A stretch of 54,332 nt of DNA from assembly GCA_964385465.1 (NCBI GenBank), contig CAYLPJ010000045.1, positions 1 through 54,332 on the forward strand, in the 5' to 3' direction. The notes beneath the pieces were generated by a model. It saw only the letters and a list, made by a program, of their open reading frames with translations, had not been told where the DNA came from and made no database searches. Below are positions 25,050-35,224 of this stretch, piece by piece (within the stretch, counting starts at the first letter, position 1; each line of letters opens with the position of its first letter). Source of the DNA: CAYLPJ01 sp964385465. GTDB taxonomy: Bacteria; Planctomycetota; Phycisphaerae; SM23-33. The translations under genes were made by a program, and so were the position numbers.

Positions 25050-27226
25050 GACCCGTGGCCGTGGACAAGCTGTTCGTGGGCGGCCTGTCGGCGGCGGCGA
25101 CCGTCTGCACGGCGTCGCTGGTGGTGCTGTGGTCGCTTCACTTCGACGCGGCGGGCACGAGCGTCCTCCGCGTGCCGGCGGCGATGGCCCTGGCGATCTG
25201 GCTGACCGCCCGTCTGCCGGGCAAGGCCGCCCGGCTGCTCCAACGCCTGCTGGGGGCGATGAACGTCGCGGAGGTGCGGTCGGTCGAGCTGGCGCTCGGG
25301 GCCGTGGCCCCGGTCGGCCGACAGGAGCTGACGTCCCTGATGCGCCTGCTGGCCGCCGCGGCCGCGCTGACGGCGGCGGGGGGGCTGCTCAGCGTGGGCG
25401 CCGTCTACCTCGCCGCGGGCGTCAAGCCCTGGCTGGCCCGACACGCCTTCGCCTGGGACCCCGCGGTGTGGGCTGTCCTGAAGCTGCTGATCGAGACGGC
25501 CGGCCTTGTGCCGCTGGCCGCCGGCGTGTGTCTGACGTTCCTGGTCACGCTGCTGATCCGCCGCGGCTCGGGGCGGGACCTCTACGCCTCGGTCTTCCGG
25601 GAGTGGTTGGCCGGGGCCGCGGCGGGCCTGGCGCTCGCCGCGGGCCTGTGGTGGACGGGGGCCGACGCGCTGGGCGTGGCGGTCGTCTCGGCGGTGGCGC
25701 TTCTTGCCGGCGGCGGGGTCGTCATCCAGCGGGGCGAGTTGACCGTCCGCCCCCGCCGCACGCTGCCGCCGGTGGCCTCGCCGTCCTCGCAGTTGGCGCG
25801 CAGGGCCTGGATCGCCGCGTGCTTCGCCGCCCTCGCCGCCGGCCTGGCCATCCAGATGCGCCTCCTGCGGGACGTTTACGGCATCGGCCTGGGCGGGCAG
25901 GCGCTGTGGGTGGCGGCGTCGCTGTGGGGGCTGCTTCGATTTGTCACCGTCGCCGACGCCAAGAGCCGGCCCCCGGGCGAGGCCCAGGGGCTCGGCGCCA
26001 CCGTCGGCGTGTTGTTCGGGTTCGTGCTCCAGTGCAGCCTGGCGTTTCTCGGGCTGACCGGCGGGGGCATTGCCGTCGTCGCAGCCCTGCTGGCGGCGGG
26101 GGCCCAGGCGCCGCTGCTGGCGATGGCCGCCGTGCTGATCTCCCGCCACCGTCGGACGTTCGCAATCGCCGGCGGCCTGGCCCGGGAGTACCTCGCCCTG
26201 GCAGGGCTGGGCCTGGCCGGGGGGTGGCTGGCCTACATGGCGGCCGGGGCGGCCTCGGCGGCGGTGCCGGTCGGTGCCGTCGCTGCCCTCGCCGGTCTGG
26301 TGGCCGCGGCGGTACGCTGCATCGCCCGCGCCCGGCGCCGCGGGGAGCCCGTGCGATGGGCGGCGCTGGGCGCCGTGCTGGTCTGCTCGGCCGGGGCCGC
26401 GCCGCTGCTTGCGCTGCGGGGCCGACCGGACATCACCGCCGGTGTGTGGCTGACGGCCTCGGCGGGATCATCGCGAGCGGACCCGGGCGCCGCAGCGGCG
26501 CCCGGCGTGCTCTGCGGCTCGGGTTGGCGGAGCGAGGCGATCACCGCGCGGCTCCGTCGCATGCTCGCATCCCGCGGCGGCGTGTGGCGGGTGGTCGCGG
26601 CCTGCGCCGCGGACATCCCGGACCGCCTGCCCGAGGAGATGGTCCTGTCACCGGCGCACCCGGATCCCACGGCGACGAGAGGGCTCGACGTCGCCGGGGC
26701 GGCGGGGACGTGGCGGTCTCTGCCGGATGCGGTGGAGCTCGAGACCCAACGGTTCGACGGGTTGCTGCTGAGCCCGCTGGCGGCCGACCATCCGGAGGCA
26801 TGGCGATGCTATGCCCCCGGCGTGCTGGCCCGATGCGCGGCGGCCCTGCACCGCCGGGGGGTGCTGATCGTCCGGGCCCGCGCGCGGGATGCGGGGACGC
26901 TGGTATCGGTCGCGGCGAGCTTCGCCCGTCAGGTCCCCTCCGGCCGGGCCGTGCTGGACGTGCGCGGCGGCGCGGCCGAGCTGCTTCTGGCGGGGCCCCG
27001 GCCGTACCTGCTCCCGCCGCCGACCGACGACGCCCTGGTGACGGTGCCTCTGGCGACTTTCTTCGAGCGTGCAGGCAGGAGGCCGCCCCGGCGCCTCGGG
27101 GGCCGGGGCTGGCTTCTCTCCGAGGCGCTCACACCCGCGGAACTGCTCGATCGGCTGACCCGCGGGCGCGAGAAGGGCAAACCATCTGACGATTTCCGGG
27201 AACCGCCGGCCGACCCGCGCGACTAA
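25046..27226 (+). CDS. Polytopic membrane protein with C-terminal spermidine-synthase-like domain
   Basis: A 726-residue protein. Residues about 5-460 hold roughly a dozen hydrophobic helices, rich in Ala, Gly and Leu. The soluble C-terminal part (about 470-726) contains RFDGLLLSPLAADHPEAWRCYAPGVLARCAAALHRRGVLIVRA, spread over about 570-615. That order resembles the region after the fifth strand of aminopropyltransferases, where FYxxxxxxLxPGG follows the catalytic Asp. The SAM-binding GxGxG and DD residues are not apparent, so the domain may be degenerate. It overlaps birA by four bases. A transport or polyamine-related role is only inference; I do not recognise a named family. Confidence 0.6.
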   Translation: MRPVAVDKLFVGGLSAAATVCTASLVVLWSLHFDAAGTSVLRVPAAMALAIWLTARLPGKAARLLQRLLGAMNVAEVRSVELALGAVAPVGRQELTSLMRLLAAAAALTAAGGLLSVGAVYLAAGVKPWLARHAFAWDPAVWAVLKLLIETAGLVPLAAGVCLTFLVTLLIRRGSGRDLYASVFREWLAGAAAGLALAAGLWWTGADALGVAVVSAVALLAGGGVVIQRGELTVRPRRTLPPVASPSSQLARRAWIAACFAALAAGLAIQMRLLRDVYGIGLGGQALWVAASLWGLLRFVTVADAKSRPPGEAQGLGATVGVLFGFVLQCSLAFLGLTGGGIAVVAALLAAGAQAPLLAMAAVLISRHRRTFAIAGGLAREYLALAGLGLAGGWLAYMAAGAASAAVPVGAVAALAGLVAAAVRCIARARRRGEPVRWAALGAVLVCSAGAAPLLALRGRPDITAGVWLTASAGSSRADPGAAAAPGVLCGSGWRSEAITARLRRMLASRGGVWRVVAACAADIPDRLPEEMVLSPAHPDPTATRGLDVAGAAGTWRSLPDAVELETQRFDGLLLSPLAADHPEAWRCYAPGVLARCAAALHRRGVLIVRARARDAGTLVSVAASFARQVPSGRAVLDVRGGAAELLLAGPRPYLLPPPTDDALVTVPLATFFERAGRRPPRRLGGRGWLLSEALTPAELLDRLTRGREKGKPSDDFREPPADPRD

Positions 27227-27265
27227 GCTCGCGGCATCCGGTCCGCGCCGACGGCGCGGAATGGC

Positions 27266-27295
27266 TTCGGGGTTGGCCGGCCGGTCCGGTAGAAT
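27266..27295 (+). promoter_or_regulatory. Possible promoter of the PQQ-protein array
   Basis: TTCGGG (27266-27271) and TAGAAT (27290-27295) are 18 bp apart. The -10 box is good and the -35 box is weak. Because it overlaps the earliest in-frame ATG (27261), it favours the later start at 27366. Confidence 0.4.
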
Positions 27296-27365
27296 GGACC
27301 GACACGGCCGGCCCGTTCGGGGCGAGCGCTCGGCGCGTTCCGGAGGTCGGCCGAACGGCTTGGTG

Positions 27366-30300
27366 ATGAGTATGGCAAGCAATGGCGGCGAAGATCGAGC
27401 GATCCCCCGCGGAGTCGTGAGCCTCCTGGCAGCGGCGGTGCTTGTAATCTGCGCGGCCGGCGCGTTGCGGGGCGCGCCCGAGCGCCGGCTGGTGCCGGGC
27501 ATTCTCCCGCAGGCCGGCTCGGGCGGCGGGGACGCCAACGCCGTCAAGGCCCCGCCTCTGATGCACACAGAGGAGGAGTTCGTCCGCTACCTTTCCCAGG
27601 CCTCCGAACTCGTGGCGAGCAAGCGGTACGACCAGGCCATCCAGATCATCCAGGCGCTGATCCAGCGCGAGGAGAGCGGGTTCTACCCCGAAGGCCGGGG
27701 GCGGTTCGTCTCGATGCGGCGGAAGGCTTCGGACCTGCTGGGGCACATGGGCGAGAAGGGCCTGAAGCTGTACCGCGCCCTTTACGGCCCGCAGGCCGAG
27801 CAGCTCTACAAGGAGGCGCTGGCGTCGGACCGCGCCGAGACGCTGCTGCGCCGCGTCGCCGAGCGCTATGCGCACACCGCGTGGGGCCCGAAGGCCCTGG
27901 AGACGCTGGGGGCGAAGCACTTCGACCGGGCGGCCTTTTCCCGGGCCGCCTCGTGCTGGCGACGGCTTGTCGATCTGGCGCCGGAGCACCCGCGGGCGGG
28001 CGCGCTGCGTGCCATGACCGCCGTCGCGCTGCACCTGGCCGGCGACGAGGCCGAGGCCCGCCGGCAGGCCTCCAGGCTCCGCGAGCGCCATGCCGGCGAG
28101 TCGGCGGTGCTGGGCGGGCGGGAACGGAAGCTCGTCGAGTTCGTTGCCGGGATGCTCAAGCGCCCGCCGGTCGGCGACCGCCGCGACGGCCGCAAGATGG
28201 ACGGCTGGCCCGGGCAGGGCGCCGTGCCGGACGGCCTGGCGACGATGACCGATTGCGACGTCGTCCTCGCCCCGCGGTGGCGCCACGGCCCGGCGGACTT
28301 CATCGCCAACGACGAGCTGTTGAGCAAGATCCAGGCCGGCGGGGGCATGCTGAGCTCGCCGGTGTCCTCGCGGTTCGTCCGCCACCGCAGAACGCGGCGG
28401 ACGGCCCGGCTGCGCGGAGGGCGGGTCCGCTTGCGCCAGACCATCTCGGGGCGCTCGCAGACGGAGATCGTCCTGCCCGGCGTGCTCCATCCGCTGGTCG
28501 TCGGCGACCAGGTCATCGCCCGGCTGGACGACGCCGTTGTCGGCATGGACCTGCTGACCGGCGAGGAGTTGTGGCGGACCGTCGAGGACCTGGCCATGGT
28601 CCGGAAGATCGAGCATCGCGCCAACGTGCGATACTACAGCTACGGCGGGGCGCCCGTCGTCGGCGATCTCGGCCGACACACGCTGACCCTCGGCGGCGGG
28701 CGGATCTACACCGTGTGCAGCTTCCGCCCGTCGATGGGCAACGTCCGCATCATCGCCCGCGGGCCCGGGGCCTCCCCGACCGTCAGCGAGGGCTCGAAGC
28801 TCGCGGCCGTCTCCTTGCGGCGAGAGGGCTCGCTGCTGTGGATCCTCGGTCGCGGGAACATCCATCCGAAGGACGCCAAGCGGGACGGCGCGGACGTGCT
28901 GCGGTGGGGGACGTACCTCGCGGCCCCGTGCTACCGCGATGAGCGGCTGTACGCGGTCTGCCTGTACCTCCAGCGCTACCACCTGCTGTGCCTGGACGCC
29001 GAGGACGGCTCGCTGCTGTGGAAGGCCCCGATCGCGCAGGCCCCGGCCATCGTGCAGCGGTATCGGCAGATGGGTTCGGACCCGCGGCTGGCGATCGGCA
29101 GCCCGCCGGCCGTCGCCGACGGGCGCGTGTACGTGACCACCAACGCCGGCGTGGTGGCGGCCTTCGACGCCGACACGGGCCAGCCCGCATGGGGCTACGA
29201 ATACCGCAGCGAGCTGAGCCCCGCCGGGGGGACGGTACGTTCCCTCGTCGCGCGGCGCAAGCGTAAGGGCACGGTGCTGGATCCGGGCAATCCGTTGATC
29301 GTCACCGGCGGGCGGGTGATCTGCCTGCCGGCGGACAGCGAGAAGGTGCTGGCTTTCGACGCCGACGACGGCGCGCTGCTGTGGGCGCAGGACCGGCGGG
29401 GGCAGGCGCACCTCAACGCGATCGATTCGCAGCGCGTGCTGCTCAGCGGGGAGGGGCTCTGGGTCCTGCGGGCGAGAAACGGCAAGGCCGCCAGCGGGTG
29501 GGACGACCTGGACGTGCACGCCCGGCCCGCGGTGACGGAATCCCGCGTCCTGGCCAGCGGCAACGGGGAGATCAAGACGCTGGACCTCAAGAGCTACGAG
29601 CTGTCGAGCATGGGCCTGACCGAGCCGGACGGGCTGCTGGGCAACCTGGTCAGCGCCGACGGCAAGCTGGTCGTCGGCAGCATGCTGGGCGTGTGCACCT
29701 ACTTCAGCTACGAGGTCGCCCACGAGGAGCTCACGCGGCGGCTGGGGGCCGCGTCGGAATCGCAGCGGGGCAGGCTGCTTCGCAAGCGGGCCCAGCTTGC
29801 CTTCGACGCGCGACGGTTCGAGCGGGCCCTGGAAGACCTCCGGTCGGCCGAGAAGGTCGCCGCCGACCGGGGCGATGCCGAGCTGACCGCCGGGCTCTCG
29901 CACATGTTCTACCGGACCTACGTGGCGCTGGGCAATCACGCCGACAGCGACGAGGCCATGCGCGGGATGTTCGCCAAGGCCGAGGAGCACGCCCGCACCG
30001 ACCAGGAGCGGGCACACATGCTGCTCCGCAAGGCGCGCTACCACGAGCGTGTCGGCGAGTACGCCAAGGCCGCCGAGCTCGCCCAGGAGATCGCCGACAG
30101 CTACGGCGACGAGCAGCTCGTGGAGGTCGAGATCGGCCCGGCGGCCGAGGACGCCGTCCGCTTCGGGCCCGACCACGCCACCGTCGCCGGCGCGAAGCTG
30201 GCGCGGGACTACATCCGCGGGCTGCTGGAGAAGTACGGGCCGGAATGCTACGCCCGCTTCGACGCCCGCGCCGGCGAGGCCCTCAAGGCCGCCCGGGCCA

Positions 30301-32021
30301 AGGGCGACCCGGACGCCATCCTGGCCGTCGCCGAACGCTGGCCCAACAGCAAGTGGGTCGATGACGCCCTGTTCGCCGCCGCCGAGATGCTCTATCGCCG
30401 CGGCACTGCCGAGAAGGAGCACGCCGACCTCGCCGAGGCCCGCCGCCACCTCTATCGCATCGCCCGCATGGGCGACAGCCCGCTGCACGTTTCGGCCAGC
30501 GCGGCGCTGGCGACGATCTACTCTCGCGGCGGCTGGCGGATCGTCGCGGCGCGAGAGTGCGCGGCCCTGCGGCGGCTGGACCCCCAGACCCCGGTGGCGT
30601 TCGCGGACATCCAGGGCACGCTCGGGCAGGTGCTGCGGCAGATCCAGGGCGACAAGACGGCCGGCACGTCCGGTGCCCGCCGGCAGATCGCCGCCGTGTT
30701 CCCCCCGCTGGAGGAGACGTTCACCATCAAGGGCGAGCACACGTACGTGCTCCGCGACCAGGCGTACCGGCCGGTGCGTCTGGGCGAGAAAGTGGCGATC
30801 CTCGACGGGGAGAACGTGGTGATGCTGAACACCGCCAGCGGCAAGGACGAGGGCGTCACCGCCGACTGGCGGACCGAGGTACCCGTGGACACCAAGGAGG
30901 TCCAGCGGTACGCCTACTACCCGCCGGGGATGAGGCTGCTGGGATCGCTCAGCGCCGGCGGGCGGGTGCTGACCGTCGCCGACCGCAAGAAGGCCGTCGG
31001 GCTGCACGTCGGCGACGGCAAGGTCGCCTGGGAGGCAGACCTCCGCAAGCTCGGCATTCGCTCCTTCTGCGCCATGGGCGCCGGCAGCGGCGTGTTCGTG
31101 GTCGCCGACCGGGGGGGCAAGGTCGTCTGCCTGGACATGGCCAACGGCAAGGTGCTCTGGGAGGGCGGGCTGGTGGGCGGCAACCGCGCGCCGGTCGGGC
31201 CGCCGCACATCGCCGGGGGGATGGTCGTCTTCCGCCACAACGGCGGGAAGTCCGTCACGTGCTTCAGCCTCGGTCGCAACGGCCGGGTCGTCGGAAAGTG
31301 GGCCGCCTCGCAGTGGACCCAGTGCGATCTGACCGCCGACGGGCTTCTGATCATGCTCGTAGACGGCGAGCTGACGGTCCGCGAGCCGGCCAACCTCGAC
31401 AAGCCCCTGTGGACGCGCAAGTACGAGGGCCCCAAGTCCGCCGCGATCCTGGCGGTCTCCGACGAGCTGGTGGCCGTCTCGCCCGGGCCGGACTCCGGCA
31501 AGATCGAGGTGCTCTCCATCCCCGCCGGCCGGGAGGTCGCCGGGCTCGAGGCCGAACGCGTCTCCGGCGCGACGCCCGTCGCGTTCGACGCCGCGTTCGA
31601 CGCGCGGTCGCTCTACGTGCTGTGCGCCCCGGCGGTGACCGGGCAGCGAAAGGCCAACTTCGGGCGGATGAGCAACGCCCGGGGGCTGCATCTTCAGAAG
31701 TTCGACGTCGACGGCGAGCGCCACCTCTGGAGCCGGGACTTCGACACGCTGTCGGTATACTATCCGAACGTCGTGCCGCTGGTCGTCGGCGCCAAGCACG
31801 TGGTGGTCACCGCGCGACACCACCAGGTGACCATGCCGCATTACCTGTACATCGTCGAGGCCGCCAGCGGCGAGGTCGCCCAACGGATCGACCTCCGCGC
31901 GGGCAAGGCCCCCGGCGCGACCGAGAGCCGCCGCCGGCAGGCGGTCGGCTCGCCCGTGGTCACCGACGGGAGGCTCATCGTCGAGACCTCCAAGGGAGTC
32001 ACGACCTATGGAAAGAAGTAG
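27366..32021 (+). CDS. Giant exported protein with two PQQ beta-propellers and TPR regions
   Basis: About 1551 residues. A signal/anchor helix (about residues 17-35) is followed by a helical, TPR-like region (about 65-250). The first PQQ-type propeller (about 330-790) has WD-like repeats such as VVAAFDADTGQPAWGYEY and VLAFDADDGALLWAQD. A second TPR stretch (about 790-1080) and a second propeller (about 1120-1550, VVCLDMANGKVLWEGG) complete it. Propellers of this kind act as scaffolds like BamB or as dehydrogenase domains; no quinone-site residues can be judged here. The start at ATG 27366 is my choice; TTG 27360 and GTG 27363 are also in frame. The stop overlaps the next gene by 14 bp. Confidence 0.82.
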   Translation: MSMASNGGEDRAIPRGVVSLLAAAVLVICAAGALRGAPERRLVPGILPQAGSGGGDANAVKAPPLMHTEEEFVRYLSQASELVASKRYDQAIQIIQALIQREESGFYPEGRGRFVSMRRKASDLLGHMGEKGLKLYRALYGPQAEQLYKEALASDRAETLLRRVAERYAHTAWGPKALETLGAKHFDRAAFSRAASCWRRLVDLAPEHPRAGALRAMTAVALHLAGDEAEARRQASRLRERHAGESAVLGGRERKLVEFVAGMLKRPPVGDRRDGRKMDGWPGQGAVPDGLATMTDCDVVLAPRWRHGPADFIANDELLSKIQAGGGMLSSPVSSRFVRHRRTRRTARLRGGRVRLRQTISGRSQTEIVLPGVLHPLVVGDQVIARLDDAVVGMDLLTGEELWRTVEDLAMVRKIEHRANVRYYSYGGAPVVGDLGRHTLTLGGGRIYTVCSFRPSMGNVRIIARGPGASPTVSEGSKLAAVSLRREGSLLWILGRGNIHPKDAKRDGADVLRWGTYLAAPCYRDERLYAVCLYLQRYHLLCLDAEDGSLLWKAPIAQAPAIVQRYRQMGSDPRLAIGSPPAVADGRVYVTTNAGVVAAFDADTGQPAWGYEYRSELSPAGGTVRSLVARRKRKGTVLDPGNPLIVTGGRVICLPADSEKVLAFDADDGALLWAQDRRGQAHLNAIDSQRVLLSGEGLWVLRARNGKAASGWDDLDVHARPAVTESRVLASGNGEIKTLDLKSYELSSMGLTEPDGLLGNLVSADGKLVVGSMLGVCTYFSYEVAHEELTRRLGAASESQRGRLLRKRAQLAFDARRFERALEDLRSAEKVAADRGDAELTAGLSHMFYRTYVALGNHADSDEAMRGMFAKAEEHARTDQERAHMLLRKARYHERVGEYAKAAELAQEIADSYGDEQLVEVEIGPAAEDAVRFGPDHATVAGAKLARDYIRGLLEKYGPECYARFDARAGEALKAARAKGDPDAILAVAERWPNSKWVDDALFAAAEMLYRRGTAEKEHADLAEARRHLYRIARMGDSPLHVSASAALATIYSRGGWRIVAARECAALRRLDPQTPVAFADIQGTLGQVLRQIQGDKTAGTSGARRQIAAVFPPLEETFTIKGEHTYVLRDQAYRPVRLGEKVAILDGENVVMLNTASGKDEGVTADWRTEVPVDTKEVQRYAYYPPGMRLLGSLSAGGRVLTVADRKKAVGLHVGDGKVAWEADLRKLGIRSFCAMGAGSGVFVVADRGGKVVCLDMANGKVLWEGGLVGGNRAPVGPPHIAGGMVVFRHNGGKSVTCFSLGRNGRVVGKWAASQWTQCDLTADGLLIMLVDGELTVREPANLDKPLWTRKYEGPKSAAILAVSDELVAVSPGPDSGKIEVLSIPAGREVAGLEAERVSGATPVAFDAAFDARSLYVLCAPAVTGQRKANFGRMSNARGLHLQKFDVDGERHLWSRDFDTLSVYYPNVVPLVVGAKHVVVTARHHQVTMPHYLYIVEAASGEVAQRIDLRAGKAPGATESRRRQAVGSPVVTDGRLIVETSKGVTTYGKK

Positions 32022-33147
32022 ACCAACCCGCCGGGGCCGCGGGCCGTTCGCCGTCGCGGCGACCGCCGCCCTGGTCGCGACCGTCGCCCTCTCCGGCGCC
32101 ATGGCGCGGGCCGCGGCGCCCGCGCCGATCCTGCCCGACATGGTCACGCCCAAGACCGTCAAGGCCGTCGACGCCGGGCTCAACTATCTCGCCAAGACCC
32201 AGCGTGCCAACGGCGGCTGGCTCAACAGCGGCGGGTACGGGACCTACCCGGCAGCCATGACCGCCTTGGCCGGTATGGGCCTGATGGCCGGAGGCTCCAC
32301 GCCCGAAACGGGCCCGTATTCCCGCAACGTCACCCGTGCGATGAACTACCTTCTGAACATCGCCCGGTCCCACGAGGACGGGCTCATCGCCGGGCCGGGC
32401 TCCGAGAGCCGCAGCATGTACGGGCACGGGTTCAGCATGCTGTTCCTGGCCCAGTGCTACGGCACGGAGTTGAACCGCGACTACGAGAAGCGCATCCGCG
32501 ACGTGCTGACCAAGGCGGTGGCCCTGACGGTACAGGCCCAGTCGGACCTCGGCGCCCAGCACGACCACGCCGGCGGGTGGATCTACACGCCGACCAGCAA
32601 GGGCGACGAGGGCTCGGTCACCGTCACCCAGCTACAGGCCCTCCGTGCCTGCCGCAATGTCGGCATCAAGGTGCCCAAGAAGACGATCGATCGGGCGGTG
32701 GCCTACCTCAAGCATTGCCAGATGGCCGATGGGGGCATCTGCTACTCGGCCCGCAGCCGCGGGTCGTCTCGCCCGGCGATCTCGGCGGCGGCGATCGCGT
32801 GCTTCTACGCCGCGGGGGTCTACGACCGCCAGACCGGCGGGAAGGGGCCCGAGGCCGAGATGGTCGAGAAGCTCGTCCGCTACGTTCGCGGCGCCGTGGG
32901 CGTCTCGCGCGGGCGAGCCTGGGGCGGGCACTACTTCTACACCCACTTCTACCTCGCCCAGGCGTGGTACCAGCGGGATGACAAGGAGTGGAAGAAGTAC
33001 TATCCTCAGATCCGCGACCGGCTGCTCCAGACACAGAGCCCCGACGGGAGCTGGAACGGCGACAATGTCGGCACGACATACGGCACGGCGCTCGCCACGG
33101 TGATCCTCCAGTTGCCGTACGGGTACCTGCCGATCTACCAGCGATAG
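32008..33147 (+). CDS. Exported squalene-cyclase/prenyltransferase-fold protein
   Basis: A 379-residue protein. A signal peptide (about residues 14-36, cleavage near ARA-AAP) is followed by alpha-alpha barrel repeats typical of terpene cyclases and prenyltransferases. QxxxGxW-like motifs lie at QRANGGWL, QMADGGICYS and QSPDGSWNG, and aromatic-rich turns lie at GWIYTPTS and GGHYFYTHFY. The catalytic DxDD of squalene-hopene cyclase is not visible, so it is unlikely to be a cyclase. Planctomycetes have many such secreted barrels of unknown role. The ATG overlaps the PQQ gene end (32008-32021), so the two are co-translated. Confidence 0.8.
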   Translation: MERSRPTRRGRGPFAVAATAALVATVALSGAMARAAAPAPILPDMVTPKTVKAVDAGLNYLAKTQRANGGWLNSGGYGTYPAAMTALAGMGLMAGGSTPETGPYSRNVTRAMNYLLNIARSHEDGLIAGPGSESRSMYGHGFSMLFLAQCYGTELNRDYEKRIRDVLTKAVALTVQAQSDLGAQHDHAGGWIYTPTSKGDEGSVTVTQLQALRACRNVGIKVPKKTIDRAVAYLKHCQMADGGICYSARSRGSSRPAISAAAIACFYAAGVYDRQTGGKGPEAEMVEKLVRYVRGAVGVSRGRAWGGHYFYTHFYLAQAWYQRDDKEWKKYYPQIRDRLLQTQSPDGSWNGDNVGTTYGTALATVILQLPYGYLPIYQR

Positions 33148-33201
33148 CGGCCGGACCCCGCGGGGGCCAGACGTACGGACCACCAGAGACAGGAGACCGA
33201 C

Positions 33202-34284
<1,083 letters not shown>

Positions 34285-34285
34285 C

Positions 34286-35224
34286 ATGGCGAAGAGTACC
34301 GTCGAAGAGCTGAAGCAGTACCTGGACCCGAAGGTCCTCTCGAAGATCACGCGCCTGGACCTCCAGGCGCGGCTGGTTGTCGAGGGGTTCATCTCCGGGC
34401 TGCACCGAAGCCCGTTCCACGGGCTCAGCGTGGAGTTCGCCAGCCACCGCGAGTACGCCCCCGGCGACGACATCAAGCACGTGGACTGGAAGGTCCTCGG
34501 GCGGACCGACCGCTACTACATCAAGCAGTACGAGGAGGAGACGAACCTCAAGGCCACCTTCCTGCTGGATGCCAGCGAGTCGATGCGCTACGGCTCCGGA
34601 AGGCAGGGGCGGCTGAGCAAGTACGAGTACGCCGCGGCCGTGTCGGCCTCGCTGGCCTTCCTGCTGCTCCAGCAGCAGGACGCCGTCGGCCTGGCGGTCT
34701 TCGACGAAGAGCTCCGCACGCACGTGCCGGCCTCGGCCAACCCCAACCAGATCAAGCCCATCGTCCACGCCATGGACGTCTCGGAGCCGACCGCGAAGAC
34801 CTCGCTGGAGCACATCTGCCATACCGTGGCCGAGAAGATCCCCCGCAGGGGGCTGATCTGCCTGGTCAGCGATCTGTTCGTGGACCTCGACGGGCTGGTC
34901 AAGGGCCTCCAGCACTTCCGACACTACGACCACGAGGTGATCGTCCTGCACGTCATGGACGACGACGAGCTGACCTTCCCGTTCCAGGGCAACACGATGT
35001 TCCGCGGCCTGGAGGACACCGGCCGGCTGCTCATCGAGCCCCGCGCCCTCCGCGAGGGCTACATCGAGGCCATGGAGCGGTTCTGCACGGACGTCAAGCG
35101 CCGCTGCATCGCCAGCCGGATCGACTACAAGCTGATCTCCACGGCCGACCATCTCGATGCGGCGTTGCTGGCGTTCCTGGCCGCCCGCGCGGCGGCGACG
35201 CGAAAGACGGGGGCCAAGCGCTGA
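34286..35224 (+). CDS. DUF58/VWA-like MoxR partner protein
   Basis: A 312-residue soluble protein. The DUF58 signature is SVEFASHREYAPGDDIKHVDWKVLGRTDRYYIKQYEEE (about 50-88). It is followed by a VWA-like domain whose MIDAS motif is DASES (in TFLLDASESM). The TKTSLEHICHTVAEKIPRRGLICLVSDLF region supplies the later strands. DUF58 proteins are the usual companions of MoxR ATPases and are thought to present substrates or metal ions. Start ATG 34286 is directly after the MoxR stop; the stop overlaps the next ATG by one base (TGATG). Confidence 0.92.
   Translation: MAKSTVEELKQYLDPKVLSKITRLDLQARLVVEGFISGLHRSPFHGLSVEFASHREYAPGDDIKHVDWKVLGRTDRYYIKQYEEETNLKATFLLDASESMRYGSGRQGRLSKYEYAAAVSASLAFLLLQQQDAVGLAVFDEELRTHVPASANPNQIKPIVHAMDVSEPTAKTSLEHICHTVAEKIPRRGLICLVSDLFVDLDGLVKGLQHFRHYDHEVIVLHVMDDDELTFPFQGNTMFRGLEDTGRLLIEPRALREGYIEAMERFCTDVKRRCIASRIDYKLISTADHLDAALLAFLAARAAATRKTGAKR

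Noticed and set aside
27129..32183. A very long open frame on the minus strand opposite the PQQ gene
   Set aside because: Its translation is compositionally odd (R, G, V and H-rich), matches no family, and mirrors a strong real gene; high GC removes stop codons from opposite frames.
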